Notes: generated by a model from the sequence alone, not told the origin. Shown: positions 13,172-22,319, counted from the stretch's first letter. The stretch is 64,000 nucleotides of DNA from Actinopolymorpha rutila (GCF_013407855.1 NZ_JACBZH010000001.1:4030001-4094000), one strand, 5' to 3'. Program-made: numbers and translations.

Positions 13172-13316
13172 CGGCACTCCGCCGGGGCTGCCCGGCGGGA
13201 GCGCCGCCCTCGGTGGACCCCCGGGTGCACCCCTGGGGGCGACCTCCGGCACTTCCGTAGGGGAATGACGGCAAAGGTTCGTCCGCGAGTCGGATCACCC
13301 GCGGGCTCCGGGGCAC

Positions 13317-13322
13317 TAGTTT
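13317..13322 (+). promoter_or_regulatory. Candidate -10 box of leaderless ABC operon
   Basis: TAGTTT (TANNNT) lies 7 nt before the GTG start at 13330, with no Shine-Dalgarno. This is the arrangement of a leaderless transcript starting at the start codon. Confidence 0.45.
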
Positions 13323-13329
13323 TCGTTCC

Positions 13330-14361
13330 GTGTCCGTCATCGCGATCCACGACCTCACCAAGAGGTTCCCGAGCGTCACCGCGCTCGACCAGTTGACGGT
13401 CGACATCGGTCCCGGTGTCACGGGGCTCGTCGGCGCCAACGGCGCGGGCAAGTCGACGCTGATCAAGATCCTGCTCGGTCTGCAGCCGGCCACCTCGGGA
13501 GCGGCGACGGTCCTAGGCCTCGACGTCGCCACGCAGGGCCCGGCCATCCGCGACCGGGTGGGCTACATGCCCGAGCACGACTGCCTGCCACCCGACATGT
13601 CGGCGACCGAGTTCGTCGTCCACATGGCCCGGATGTCGGGGCTGCCGGCGGCGAGCGCGCGCGAACGCACCGCCGACACGCTGCGCCACGTCGGCCTGTA
13701 CGAGGAGCGCTACCGCCCGATCGGCGGCTACTCCACCGGCATGCGGCAGCGGGTCAAGCTCGCCCAGGCCCTGGTCCACGATCCGCGGCTGGTGTTCCTC
13801 GACGAGCCGACCAACGGCCTGGACCCGTCCGGCCGCGACGAGATGCTGGGGCTGGTCAACCGGATCGGCACCGACTTCGAGATCTCGGTCCTGGTGACGT
13901 CGCACCTGCTCGGCGAACTCGAGCGGATCAGCGACCAGGTGGTGATCATCGACGGCGGGAGGCTGCTGCGCGCGTCCTCGACGGCCGAGTTCACCCGCGC
14001 CACCCAGGTGCTGGCCGTGGAGGTCGCGCCGTACGACTCCGGTCCCCACTGGACCGCGGCCCGCGACCGGCTCGGTCACGCGCTCACCGGCCACGGGCTC
14101 CGGGTGGTGCCCGACGGGCGGCTGCTGATGATCGACATCACCCGCGAGGAGACCTTCGACGTCGTACGCGACACGGCCGCGGAACTCGACCTCGGCCTAG
14201 TCCGGATGGAGCAACGCCGGCACCGCATCGAGGAGATCTTCCGGGACGGCGCCGCGGGCTCCCGGGCCGAAGTCGGCGCCGATCCCGTCGCAGGCGGCCC
14301 TTCCGGTGGGCCGGTCGGCGGCCCCGACCAGGGAGGAGCGCACCATGTCGGTACCACCTGA
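13330..14361 (+). CDS. ABC transporter ATPase (ABC-2 type), first of pair
   Basis: A 343-residue ATP-binding protein. Walker A is GANGAGKST (about residues 36-44), the Q-loop region reads GYMPEHDCLPPD, the signature YSTGMRQRVKLAQAL is degenerate but typical of ABC-2 exporters, and Walker B LVFLDEP is followed by TNGLDPSG. After the nucleotide-binding domain (about 1-225) comes a C-terminal extension ending in a Gly/Pro-rich tail. It overlaps the next gene by 17 bp, so translation is probably coupled. The four genes 13330-16951 form two ATPase-permease pairs in one transcript. The substrate is unknown. Confidence 0.9.
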   Translation: MSVIAIHDLTKRFPSVTALDQLTVDIGPGVTGLVGANGAGKSTLIKILLGLQPATSGAATVLGLDVATQGPAIRDRVGYMPEHDCLPPDMSATEFVVHMARMSGLPAASARERTADTLRHVGLYEERYRPIGGYSTGMRQRVKLAQALVHDPRLVFLDEPTNGLDPSGRDEMLGLVNRIGTDFEISVLVTSHLLGELERISDQVVIIDGGRLLRASSTAEFTRATQVLAVEVAPYDSGPHWTAARDRLGHALTGHGLRVVPDGRLLMIDITREETFDVVRDTAAELDLGLVRMEQRRHRIEEIFRDGAAGSRAEVGADPVAGGPSGGPVGGPDQGGAHHVGTT

Positions 14362-15274
14362 GAGCACGTCATCCCCGCAGAGCACGTCGTACGCCGCCCC
14401 GGCCGGCGTGATCCACGACATCGGCTACCGCCGCTACGACGGTCCCCGGCTCGGCCGTGGCTACATCCTGCGGTCGCTGTTCGTACAGAGCCTGCGCTCG
14501 ACGTACGGCCTGGGCCGGACCGCGAGGGCGAAGATCCTGCCGTTCCTTCTGGGTGGGGTCATGCTGCTGCCCGCCGCGATCATCGTCGCTGTCACGGTCG
14601 CCATCAAGCCGCCGGAGCCGCCGGTCGCGTACACGAGGTACTTCGTCTACACCCAGGCAGTCATCGCCATCTTCGCCGCCGCCCAGGCGCCCCAGCTCTT
14701 CTCCCGTGACCTGCGCTTCCGGACGATCACGCTGTACTTCTCCCGGCCCCTCGTCCGGATCGACTACGTGGTCGCGAAGTACGCCGCGCTGGTCGCCTCG
14801 CTGTTCATCCTGATGGCCGTGCCGCTGGTGGTGATGTACGCCGGCGCGCTGCTCGGTAAGTACCCGTTCGGCGCGCAGACGAAGGGGCTCCTCGCCGGAC
14901 TCGCAGGCGTCGCCGTCCTCGCCCTCGTCCTGGCCGGAATCGCAGGGGTGATCTCGGCGCTCACCACCCGGCGCGGGTTCGGGGTGGCCGCCATCATCAC
15001 CGTGCTGACGGTGACCTACGGCGGAGCGAGCTTCATGTCGGCGATCCTCGGCGATCAGGGCCACCGAACCGCCGCGGGCTACGCCGGGCTCTTCTCGCCG
15101 ATCACGTTGGTGGACGGCGTACAGGTGGTCGCGCTCGGTGCCACCAGCGCCAGCCCCGCGCCGCCGCCGGCCGGCGGGCTGGGTGCACTGCTGTACGTAC
15201 TCGTGACCGTGCTCGTCGTCGGCGGGTCGTTCGGCCTGCTGATGCTTCGCTATCGGAAGGTGGCGGCCTCGTGA
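14345..15274 (+). CDS. ABC-2 type permease, first of pair
   Basis: A 309-residue integral membrane protein with about six hydrophobic segments: ILPFLLGGVMLLPAAIIVAV, the region VIAIFAAAQAPQLF, VASLFILMAVPLVVMYAGAL, GLAGVAVLALVLAGIAGVI, GVAAIITVLTVTYG and VLVTVLVVGGSFGLLML. The N-terminal IHDIGYRRYDGPRLGR motif precedes the first segment and recurs in actinobacterial ABC-2 permeases. ATG at 14345 follows GGGAGGAG (strong ribosome binding site). The stop overlaps the next gene's GTG by 4 bp, which implies translational coupling. Confidence 0.85.
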   Translation: MSVPPESTSSPQSTSYAAPAGVIHDIGYRRYDGPRLGRGYILRSLFVQSLRSTYGLGRTARAKILPFLLGGVMLLPAAIIVAVTVAIKPPEPPVAYTRYFVYTQAVIAIFAAAQAPQLFSRDLRFRTITLYFSRPLVRIDYVVAKYAALVASLFILMAVPLVVMYAGALLGKYPFGAQTKGLLAGLAGVAVLALVLAGIAGVISALTTRRGFGVAAIITVLTVTYGGASFMSAILGDQGHRTAAGYAGLFSPITLVDGVQVVALGATSASPAPPPAGGLGALLYVLVTVLVVGGSFGLLMLRYRKVAAS

Positions 15275-16188
15275 GCGTCGTCCGGCTCGACCACGTCTCC
15301 CGTTGGTACGGCAACGTCGTCGCGGTCAACGACGTCGCCATGACCGTCGGTCCGGGCGTCACCGGACTGCTCGGGCCCAACGGCGCGGGCAAGTCGACCA
15401 TCATCCACATGATGGGCGGCTTCCTCGCCCCGTCCGCCGGCACCGTCACGCTGGACGGGGAGAAGGTCTGGCGTAACCAGGCCGCCTACCGCCACATCGG
15501 GCTGGTGCCCGAGCGCGAAGCTCTCTACGACAACCTCACCGGCTGGGAGTTCGTCCTCGCGAACGCGAAGCTGCACCGCCTGGCCGATCCCGAGGCCGCC
15601 GCCCGGGAGGCGATCGAGACCGTCGAGATGGGCCCGGCCGCGGACCGTGCCGTCGGTACCTACTCCAAGGGGATGAAGCAGCGGATCAAGATGGCGACCG
15701 CGCTGGTGCACCGGCCGTCCGTACTGCTGCTGGACGAGCCGTTCAACGGCATGGACCCGCGCCAACGGCTGCACCTGATGGACCTGCTGCGCGCGATGGG
15801 GCAGGCCGGCCGCACGGTGCTGTTCAGTTCGCACATCCTGGAGGAGGTCGAGCAGGTCGCCTCCCACATCGAGGTCGTCGTGGCCGGGCGGCACGCCGCG
15901 TCCGGTGACTTCCGGGAGATCCGGCGGCTGATGATCGACCGGCCGCACCAGTACGTCATCCGCTCCAGTGACGACCGCAGGCTCGCGTCGGCCCTGATCG
16001 CCGACGGGTCGTCCGCCGGCGTCGAACTCGACGCCCGGGAGGGGTGCCTGCGGGTACAGGCGGTCGACTTCGCCCGCTTCACCTGGCTCGTGCCGCAGGT
16101 GGCCCGCGCCGCGGATGTCCGGCTCTACGAGATCTCGCCGTCCGACGAGTCCCTCGAGAGCGTCTTCTCCTACCTCATCACCGCGTGA
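15271..16188 (+). CDS. ABC transporter ATPase (ABC-2 type), second of pair
   Basis: A 305-residue ATP-binding subunit. It shows Walker A GPNGAGKST, LVPEREALYDNLTGWEF after the Q-loop, the signature YSKGMKQRIKMATAL and Walker B VLLLDEP with FNGMDPRQR. It is clearly paralogous to the ATPase at 13330-14361, so the locus probably arose by duplication of an ATPase-permease unit. The C-terminal region after residue 215 (HQYVIRSSDDRRLAS...) is a small domain common in ABC-2 ATPases. It begins with GTG inside the stop of the preceding permease (GTGA overlap). Confidence 0.9.
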   Translation: MSVVRLDHVSRWYGNVVAVNDVAMTVGPGVTGLLGPNGAGKSTIIHMMGGFLAPSAGTVTLDGEKVWRNQAAYRHIGLVPEREALYDNLTGWEFVLANAKLHRLADPEAAAREAIETVEMGPAADRAVGTYSKGMKQRIKMATALVHRPSVLLLDEPFNGMDPRQRLHLMDLLRAMGQAGRTVLFSSHILEEVEQVASHIEVVVAGRHAASGDFREIRRLMIDRPHQYVIRSSDDRRLASALIADGSSAGVELDAREGCLRVQAVDFARFTWLVPQVARAADVRLYEISPSDESLESVFSYLITA

Positions 16189-16234
16189 AGCCTGCCCCGA
16201 GTCAAAGACCGATGAGAGACCGGATGAGAGACCG

Positions 16235-16951
16235 ATGAACGCCACGATCGCCAGGCTCACCGCCAGCACCCTGCTCGGGAAACGACGCGTACTCCTGCTG
16301 TTCGTCCTGCCGGCGGTGCTCGTCCTGCTCGCGCTGGTACTGCGGCTCGTGACCGGCCCCAGCCTGCAGGTCGGCACGACGCTGCTGCAGACCCTTGCGC
16401 TCGGCACGATCGTCCCGTTGCTCGGACTGATCGCGGGCACGGGCGTGATCGGGCCGGAGATCGACGACGGGTCGATCATCTACGTGCTCGCCAAGCCGTT
16501 GCCGCGCCCGACCATCGTCGTGACCAAGCTCGCCGTGGCGGTTGGCTGCCTGGTGGCCTTCGCGGCCGTCCCGACGCTGCTGGCCGGGGTGATCATGGCC
16601 GGGTTCGACGACGGTGTCGCGGTCGGGTTCGCGGTCGGGACCATCGTCGCCGGGCTGGCCTACAGCGCGGTCTTCCTGATGCTGGCCGTGATCACCAGGC
16701 ACGCCGTCGTCTTCGGCCTCATCTACGCGCTGATCTGGGAGAGCCTGGTCGGCGGGTTCGTACCCGGCGCACAGGTGCTCAGCATCCAGCAGTGGGCCCT
16801 CGCCGTCGCAGACACGCTGATCGCCCGTGACGACATCAAGGCGGCGGTCGGGCTCGGCACCGGCGTGGTCCTGCTCCTGGTCACGATCGTGGCGGCGACG
16901 TGGTTCGCCGGGGAACGGCTGAGATCCCTCACGCTCACCGAGACCGAGTAG
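16235..16951 (+). CDS. ABC-2 type permease, second of pair
   Basis: A 238-residue hydrophobic protein with about six membrane segments. They begin with LLFVLPAVLVLLALVLRLV and end with VVLLLVTIVAATWFAGERL. Short cytoplasmic motifs include GPEIDDGSIIYVLAKPLPRPTIV, which is typical of ABC-2 permeases of the ABC-2 transporter family. ATG at 16235 lies in a small repeated tract (GAGACCGATGA-like units at 16207-16239), which gives several overlapping ATGs; the chosen start is the one in frame with homology. It pairs with the ATPase at 15271-16188. Confidence 0.85.
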   Translation: MNATIARLTASTLLGKRRVLLLFVLPAVLVLLALVLRLVTGPSLQVGTTLLQTLALGTIVPLLGLIAGTGVIGPEIDDGSIIYVLAKPLPRPTIVVTKLAVAVGCLVAFAAVPTLLAGVIMAGFDDGVAVGFAVGTIVAGLAYSAVFLMLAVITRHAVVFGLIYALIWESLVGGFVPGAQVLSIQQWALAVADTLIARDDIKAAVGLGTGVVLLLVTIVAATWFAGERLRSLTLTETE

Positions 16952-17004
16952 ACCCGCTCTCACCGAGACCTCCAGAGCCCAGCTCACGCACCGAGACCGA
17001 GTAG
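16936..17004 (+). repeat. Direct repeat of permease 3' end
   Basis: The 16-bp sequence CACCGAGACCGAGTAG, which contains the permease stop codon, occurs at 16936-16951 and again at 16989-17004. A partial copy (CTCACCGAGACC) lies between. This looks like a small local duplication of the gene end. Confidence 0.7.
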
Positions 17005-17032
17005 GGCGAGGTTCGGGCCGATCCGCCCACAG

Positions 17033-17062
17033 TTGGGCCCTGGTTTGCCCGGCTGGTAGGCT
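17033..17062 (+). promoter_or_regulatory. Probable rpsT promoter
   Basis: TTGGGC (17033-17038) and TAGGCT (17057-17062) are separated by 18 bp. This resembles a sigma-70-class (HrdB-type) actinobacterial promoter. It would leave a 5' leader of about 65 nt before the rpsT GTG. Confidence 0.45.
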
Positions 17063-17133
17063 CTTTCTTCGCGCGCGGGCGGATCCCGCCGCGTGTCCAT
17101 TCCCGTACGACCTGCGATCGAGGCTTCAGCTCA

Positions 17134-17394
17134 GTGGCGAACATCAAGTCCCAGATCAAGCGGATCAAGCAGAACGAGACCCGTCGGCTCCGCAACAAGT
17201 CGACGCGCTCCTCGCTGCGGACGGCCATTCGCAACTTCAGCGAGGCGGCCGAGTCCGGCGACAAGGCCAAGGCACAGGATCTGGCCCGTGCGGCCGGACG
17301 CCTGCTCGACCGGGCCGCTTCCAAGGGCGTTCTGCACAAGAACCAGGCGGCCAACAAGAAGTCGGCGATCTTCAAGCGGTCCGCCGCCCTCTAG
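17134..17394 (+). CDS. rpsT: 30S ribosomal protein S20
   Basis: An 86-residue basic protein with the complete S20 pattern: [21 protein letters not shown] at the start, S/T-rich helix regions in the middle, and [19 protein letters not shown] near the end. It binds 16S rRNA early in 30S assembly. Translation starts at GTG (17134). The gene is divergent from holA, is followed by a strong terminator and is transcribed alone. Length and sequence are canonical. Confidence 0.98.
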   Translation: MANIKSQIKRIKQNETRRLRNKSTRSSLRTAIRNFSEAAESGDKAKAQDLARAAGRLLDRAASKGVLHKNQAANKKSAIFKRSAAL

Positions 17395-17401
17395 GTCCCT
17401 T

Positions 17402-17423
17402 CCGGAAGCGGCTCAGCTTCCGG
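17402..17423 (+). terminator. Hairpin just after rpsT
   Basis: The inverted repeat CCGGAAGC, a 6-nt loop, then GCTTCCGG forms an 8-bp stem starting 8 nt after the rpsT stop. There is no T-run, so it is probably an accessory or processing hairpin before the main terminator. Confidence 0.5.
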
Positions 17424-17434
17424 ACTTGCCGAAG

Positions 17435-17467
17435 AGCTGCTCGGCCTCGTCGGCCGAGCAGCTTTTT
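17435..17467 (+). terminator. rpsT: Intrinsic terminator of rpsT
   Basis: A perfect 12-bp stem (AGCTGCTCGGCC / GGCCGAGCAGCT) with a 5-nt loop, directly followed by a short T-run. This is a textbook Rho-independent terminator 40 nt after the stop codon. Confidence 0.92.
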
Positions 17468-17599
17468 GTGCTGCCCTCGTCCGTTTTGTCGCGATGGATC
17501 TTCGCCATGGCGAGGCTTGGACTGCTCGTCGGCTGAGCGGATCTGGTGGTCCACCCACCGATGCGCTGTCACCCCGGTGCTGTCCCGCTGGATTCGGCG

Positions 17600-18604
17600 T
17601 CAGCGGCGGTGGGCGCTGGTGCGAGCCGACGCGACCGCCAGCACCGCGCGTTCGAGCGCGTACTCCGCGTCGTCCGCGCCGCCCTTGACGTCGGCGTCCG
17701 CCCGGGCGACGGCCAGCAGCGCGGTGGCCAGGCCTTCCTCAGTCCAGGCCTTCAACTGGCCCCGCAGCGTCCTGACCTTCCACGGCGGCACGCCGATCTC
17801 CCTGGCCAGGTCTCCCTCCCGCAGTCTGGGCGACGCCCCGGCCAACTTCGCCAGGCCTCGAACTCCCGACGCCAGAGCCGACGTCACCAGCACCGGTGCG
17901 ACCCCGGACCGCAGGGCCCACCGCAGCTGCTCGAGTGCGTGGGCGGTGCGACCGGCGATCGCGGCATCGGCGACCGCGAAGCTGGTCACCTCGGCCCGGC
18001 CGGCGAAGTAGCGCCGGACGACGCTCTCGGTGATCGGCTGTCCGTCGGTGTCGGAGACCAGCTGGGACGTCGCGGCGGCCAGCGAACGAAGATCCCGGCC
18101 GACGGCCTCGATCAGGAACTGTGCGGCTTCCTGCTCGATCCGGCCGCCGGCAGACCGCACCTCGCGGGCGACGAAGGCGGGCAGATCCGAACTCCGCGGT
18201 GAGTCGCAGGCCACCACCCTTACGCCGGCCTTGCGGAGCTTGTCGACCACGCCGCGGCCTTTCTGCCCACCGCGGTGCACGAGCACCGCCGCGACGTCTG
18301 GCTGAGGTGAGCGGGCATAGCCGAGCAGGGCGTCCACCGAGTCGGCGGGGAGGCCGTCGAGGTTGCGTACCACGACAGCTCGCGCCGAGGCGAACAGCGA
18401 GGGGCTGGTCAGCTCGGCCAGGCCACCGGCGGTGAGAGCGGACGCCTCCAGGTCGGTGACATCCGCGTCGGTGTCGGCGGCGCGGACGGCCCGCACGGTG
18501 CCGGCGACCGCGCGCTCGGCCAGCAACTCCTCGGGCCCCAGGACAAGGGTGACCGTCCCGAGGACTCCGTCGCCGGGGGCCGCCTGGTCGGACTTCGTGG
18601 GCAT
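17600..18604 (-). CDS. holA: DNA polymerase III subunit delta
   Basis: A 334-residue clamp-loader delta subunit. The N-terminal part contains LVLGPEELLAERAV, the HolA equivalent of a degenerate ATPase start, and SLFASARAVVVRNLDGL. The middle shows VAREVRSAGGRIEQEAAQFLIEAVGRDLRSLAAATSQL, and the collar domain contains LRGQLKAWTEEGLATALLAVARADADVKGG. All are recognisable HolA blocks. It opens the beta clamp during loading. The ATG at 18604 was chosen; upstream in-frame ATG/GTG codons would overlap the comEC stop region. It follows comEC by 52 bp on the same strand, the usual comEA-comEC-holA order. Confidence 0.92.
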   Translation of the reverse strand: MPTKSDQAAPGDGVLGTVTLVLGPEELLAERAVAGTVRAVRAADTDADVTDLEASALTAGGLAELTSPSLFASARAVVVRNLDGLPADSVDALLGYARSPQPDVAAVLVHRGGQKGRGVVDKLRKAGVRVVACDSPRSSDLPAFVAREVRSAGGRIEQEAAQFLIEAVGRDLRSLAAATSQLVSDTDGQPITESVVRRYFAGRAEVTSFAVADAAIAGRTAHALEQLRWALRSGVAPVLVTSALASGVRGLAKLAGASPRLREGDLAREIGVPPWKVRTLRGQLKAWTEEGLATALLAVARADADVKGGADDAEYALERAVLAVASARTSAHRR

Positions 18605-18656
18605 CGTGCTCAGCATCCCACGGGCCACCGACAGCCGGCTCGCCCCGCTCCCCCGC

Positions 18657-21188
18657 TCACCTCGGCGGACTTCGGGCCACCAGCCCAAGCCCCGTGTCGT
18701 CCTTCACCACGGCCACCGCACCACTCCGGTCCGTGCGGGCGACCCGGGCACCGGTGCTCGCGAGGATCGCGATCGTCGACGGCGCCGGATGGCCGTAGTC
18801 GTTGTCCGCGCCGACGCTGATCATCGCGATCCGGGCGCCGACGGCACGGAGAAAGTCCGGATCCTGGTAGCGGGAACCGTGATGGGGAACCTTCAGCACC
18901 GTCGCGTGCAGGTCGGCACCGGACGAGAGCAACCGGCGCTGGCCCGAGGGCTCGACGTCACCGGTCATGAGGACACTGACCCCCTGGACCCGCGCCAGGA
19001 TCACGACGCTGGAGTCGTTCTCCGCCGCACCCTCCTCCGGATCTCCCGAACCGGCGTCGGCATCGCGGCTCTCGGGATCGGCCAGCCGACCGGCCGGGCC
19101 GAGGACCTTCCAGGTCAGTGCGCCTACCTGACGTTCCTCACCGACCGCGACGGCGGCGGTCGGAACCCCTGCGGCGCCGGCCCATTCGCGCACCCGCCGG
19201 GCATCGGCACCGGTAGCGGCGCCGGGCCGGATGCCGACCTCGCCGATCATCCGTCCGCGCGCCACGCCGGGCAGCCCGGTCGTGTGGTCGGCGTGGAAGT
19301 GGGTGAGCAGGATGTACGGGACCTGCCGTACGCCGAGACCGGTGAGGCATCGGTCGACCGCGACGGGATCGGGACCGGTGTCGACCACGACGGCCGACCG
19401 CGGCCCGGCACGGAGCACCAGTGCGTCTCCCTGGCCCACGTCACAGGCCACGACCACCCACCCCGCCGGGGGCCAACCGGTCAGCCGGCCCAACGACACC
19501 GGCACCTGGACGGGGTGCGCGATCCAGGCCACCAACCCGCCGGCGAGCGCCAGTGTCACACCGCGCCGGCGCAGCAGCCGGGGAGCGAGGATCACCGCCG
19601 CCACGCAGAGCAGGGTGAGCACACCGACTCCCAGTGCCGACGACGGCCAGGTCAGGCTCGCTCCGGGTAGGCGCGCCGCCCGCGTGCCGATCTCCACGAT
19701 CCACCGCGCGGCGTAGCCTGCCAGGTGGCCCGGCACCGACGCGACGGTCACGCTGACCGGCGACACCAACGTCGCGGCGATGCCCAGGACGGTGGCCGGT
19801 GTGACGGCCGGGGCCACCAGCATGTTGGCAACCACGGCGACCACGCTGACGGACGTGGAGAGCACCGCCACCACCGGCGTGCACGCGAGCTGTGCCGCCA
19901 GTGGGACGCCGACCGCCATCGCCGCGAAGCGGGGCAGCCAGCGGGTGAGAGCCTCGGAGAACGGCGGCCCGAGGACGACGATGCCGGCGGTGGCGAGGAC
20001 CGACAGCGCGAAGCCGTACGTGCGACCCAGCCACGGGTCGACCAGGAGCAGGACCAGCACCGCACAGGCCACCGCCGGGACACCGTGGCGACGGGATCCG
20101 ACGGCCAACCCGGCCAGGCCGACGACACCCATCGCAGCGGCGCGCAGCACACTGGGCTCGGGCCGAGCGAGCACCACGAACCCCACCGCGCAACCGGCCC
20201 CGATCAGAGGCAGTCCCCAGGACCGGACGCCGGCCCATCTCGCCGCACCGAGTACGAACGCCAGCAAAATAGTGAGGTTCGTACCCGAAACAGCTGTCAG
20301 GTGAGACAGGCCGGCCGTGCGGAAGTCTTCCTCCAACTGCTCGGGCATCCGGGAGACGTCGCCCACCACCAGGGCGGGTACGAGACCTCGCTCGTTCGGT
20401 GGGAGCCCGGCCACAGCTTCCCGGAGTCCGGCCCGCAGCCTGCTGGCAGCCCGGTCGAGCGGCCCGGCGCGCTCGAGCAGAGTCGGCGGCGACCGGGCGG
20501 CGAGGACGGCGGCCGCGCGCTCGCCCTGCTCGGTCGGCGCGAAGCGGGTCACGGCCCGTACGCGCTGGCCGACCTCGACCTTCGACCACGTCGCCGGACC
20601 GGTGACCACGACCGGAGTCCGCACCGCGGTCGTCACGCCGTGGCGGGTGAGCCGAAGGACGTCGGCCTCCAGTACGACGTAGGTCGAGCGGTGGCCCGGG
20701 GAGGAACGCACCCGCGGATCGGTGCGTACCCGAAGCTCTGTCGTGGCGACCGAAGCGTCGGCGGCGAGTTCGGGGATCGGCCCGCTCCTGGCCGCCGACA
20801 CGTGCAACAGGGTGACCGTGATCAGGACGGCGGCGCCCAGGCAGGTCACCGCCGCGGACAGCCCGAGCACACTGCCACGTCGGCTCCGTCGAGCGAGCAG
20901 AACCACTCCCGCCAGAGCCGCGGTGACCGCGCCAACGGCGGCGGGCACTACCGGCGCGACCGGGACCACGAGCGTGCACAGCCACCCGGCCACCGCGACC
21001 GGCACCAACCGCGCATCGATGGTGTCGCGACCGCCCGGCCGCGTGGACGTGTCGTCGTCGCCGACGCGGACCGACGTCCGCACCTTCTCGACGAGCCGGT
21101 CGACGACCCTTGTCACCACGCCGAGGAACTGCTCCGCCACCGTGCTCTTCGCCGGGCTCCTCACCGGCCTCATCGTTGGGCGCGTCAC
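18657..21188 (-). CDS. comEC: ComEC/Rec2 competence-type DNA channel protein
   Basis: An 843-residue polytopic protein. An N-terminal hydrophobic hairpin and OB-like DUF4131 region come first. The Competence domain follows, with HLTAVSGTNLTILLAFVLG and many membrane helices. A C-terminal metallo-beta-lactamase-like domain carries LLTHFHADHTTGLPGV and KVPHHGSRYQDPDFL. ComEC forms the inner-membrane channel for single-stranded DNA uptake in competent bacteria. Most actinobacteria keep the gene although natural competence is rarely shown. Start: GTG at 21188, overlapping the comEA stop by 4 bp (GTGA). Confidence 0.93.
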   Translation of the reverse strand: MTRPTMRPVRSPAKSTVAEQFLGVVTRVVDRLVEKVRTSVRVGDDDTSTRPGGRDTIDARLVPVAVAGWLCTLVVPVAPVVPAAVGAVTAALAGVVLLARRSRRGSVLGLSAAVTCLGAAVLITVTLLHVSAARSGPIPELAADASVATTELRVRTDPRVRSSPGHRSTYVVLEADVLRLTRHGVTTAVRTPVVVTGPATWSKVEVGQRVRAVTRFAPTEQGERAAAVLAARSPPTLLERAGPLDRAASRLRAGLREAVAGLPPNERGLVPALVVGDVSRMPEQLEEDFRTAGLSHLTAVSGTNLTILLAFVLGAARWAGVRSWGLPLIGAGCAVGFVVLARPEPSVLRAAAMGVVGLAGLAVGSRRHGVPAVACAVLVLLLVDPWLGRTYGFALSVLATAGIVVLGPPFSEALTRWLPRFAAMAVGVPLAAQLACTPVVAVLSTSVSVVAVVANMLVAPAVTPATVLGIAATLVSPVSVTVASVPGHLAGYAARWIVEIGTRAARLPGASLTWPSSALGVGVLTLLCVAAVILAPRLLRRRGVTLALAGGLVAWIAHPVQVPVSLGRLTGWPPAGWVVVACDVGQGDALVLRAGPRSAVVVDTGPDPVAVDRCLTGLGVRQVPYILLTHFHADHTTGLPGVARGRMIGEVGIRPGAATGADARRVREWAGAAGVPTAAVAVGEERQVGALTWKVLGPAGRLADPESRDADAGSGDPEEGAAENDSSVVILARVQGVSVLMTGDVEPSGQRRLLSSGADLHATVLKVPHHGSRYQDPDFLRAVGARIAMISVGADNDYGHPAPSTIAILASTGARVARTDRSGAVAVVKDDTGLGLVARSPPR

Positions 21189-22180
21189 CGCGCGGTCACC
21201 TTGTCGCGCAGCTCGTCGAAGGTGCGTTCACCGATCCCGGTGACCTCCCGCAGGTCCTCCACGTCGACGAACCGCCCGTGCTCGGTGCGGAAGTCCACGA
21301 TCCGTTGCGCGAGCACCGGACCCACTCCGGGCAGCTCCTCCAGCTCGGCGGAGGTCGCGGAGTTGAGGTCGAGCGGTGAACCTGCAGACGGCGGTCCCGC
21401 GGTCGGGCCTCCGCCACCGGCGGGCGGCGAGCCGGGTGGGGGCGTCACGCCCACCAGAACCTGTTCACCATCGAGCAGAGGGCGGGCGAGGTTGACCGTG
21501 TCGAGGTCGGTTCCGGGCAGCGCTCCACCGGAGGCCGTGACCGCGTCGAACACCCGGGAACCGCCCGGCAGGTGCACCACTCCCGGCCTGCGCACCTTGC
21601 CCGCCACGTGCACCACCACCGTCGGTGAAGGCCGCGAAGCCGGTGAGCCGGTGGCCGGCGCCGAGGCCGAGACCGGTGTCGCCAGGACCGTGGGACGGAC
21701 CGCCGACCCGGTGACCGGCTCGCGTACGGGACGGTCGCGGATCACCATCACGGCAGCCCCGATCACGGCCAGCAGGAGCACGACGGCGACCACCACGACA
21801 TGGCCCCGGCGCAGCGCCCAGGTCGGTGACAGCTCCCCCGCGCCCGCGGGCAGGTCATCGTCCTGGTCGAAGTTGTCCTGGTCGAAATCGTCGTAACCGT
21901 CGTCGAGCGGCCGGTGGGAGCGTTCCTCCTCGGCGTAGTCGGGCTGCCGCATGTGCTCCTCGCCTTCCTTCGACCGCACCGGCGACGACGGTTCGCCGGG
22001 CGCCGCACCAGCTCGAGCCCGGGGGGCACGAACCCGGTCTGCGGGAACCTGCGGCACCCACCCCGGAGCGACAAGGTCGGCACGGGGAGGTGACCGCCGA
22101 AGCGCGTGGACCCGGCGGACCGCACGGGCGGTCTCGTCGGGTCCCGCCCGGTGCTGGGGAGGTGACCGTCGACGCAACAC
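21185..22180 (-). CDS. comEA: ComEA-like DNA-binding protein (SLBB + helix-hairpin-helix)
   Basis: A 331-residue protein if GTG 22180 is used. One membrane anchor (HVVVVAVVLLLAVIGAAVMVI, about residues 127-147) follows an acidic Asp-rich cytosolic stretch. An SLBB domain (VVVHVAGKVRRPGVVHLPGG...) comes next, then a Pro/Gly linker and a C-terminal helix-hairpin-helix domain (LDLNSATSAELEELPGVGPVLAQRI). ComEA binds incoming double-stranded DNA outside the membrane. An alternative ATG at 21952 with an upstream GAGGAG gives 255 residues and keeps all domains, so the true start is uncertain. It is translationally coupled to comEC. Confidence 0.88.
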   Translation of the reverse strand: MLRRRSPPQHRAGPDETARAVRRVHALRRSPPRADLVAPGWVPQVPADRVRAPRARAGAAPGEPSSPVRSKEGEEHMRQPDYAEEERSHRPLDDGYDDFDQDNFDQDDDLPAGAGELSPTWALRRGHVVVVAVVLLLAVIGAAVMVIRDRPVREPVTGSAVRPTVLATPVSASAPATGSPASRPSPTVVVHVAGKVRRPGVVHLPGGSRVFDAVTASGGALPGTDLDTVNLARPLLDGEQVLVGVTPPPGSPPAGGGGPTAGPPSAGSPLDLNSATSAELEELPGVGPVLAQRIVDFRTEHGRFVDVEDLREVTGIGERTFDELRDKVTAR

Positions 22181-22319
22181 GCGGACGACGCTACGAAGAA
22201 CGCGGATGCCGTTGCCGGCAACGAGAAGGACCTGTGGACGGCTCAGCCGGTCGGCGGCCTGTGGAGAGAAAGTCGGTCGGATCGCCGGTGGATCGGGTGA
22301 GGCGAAGCGTCAGCCGACG

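Noticed and set aside
21185..21896. Plus-strand open frame running antisense to comEC and comEA
   Set aside because: His/Arg/Gly-rich composition is typical of an antisense shadow; comEC and comEA motifs are unambiguous on the other strand.
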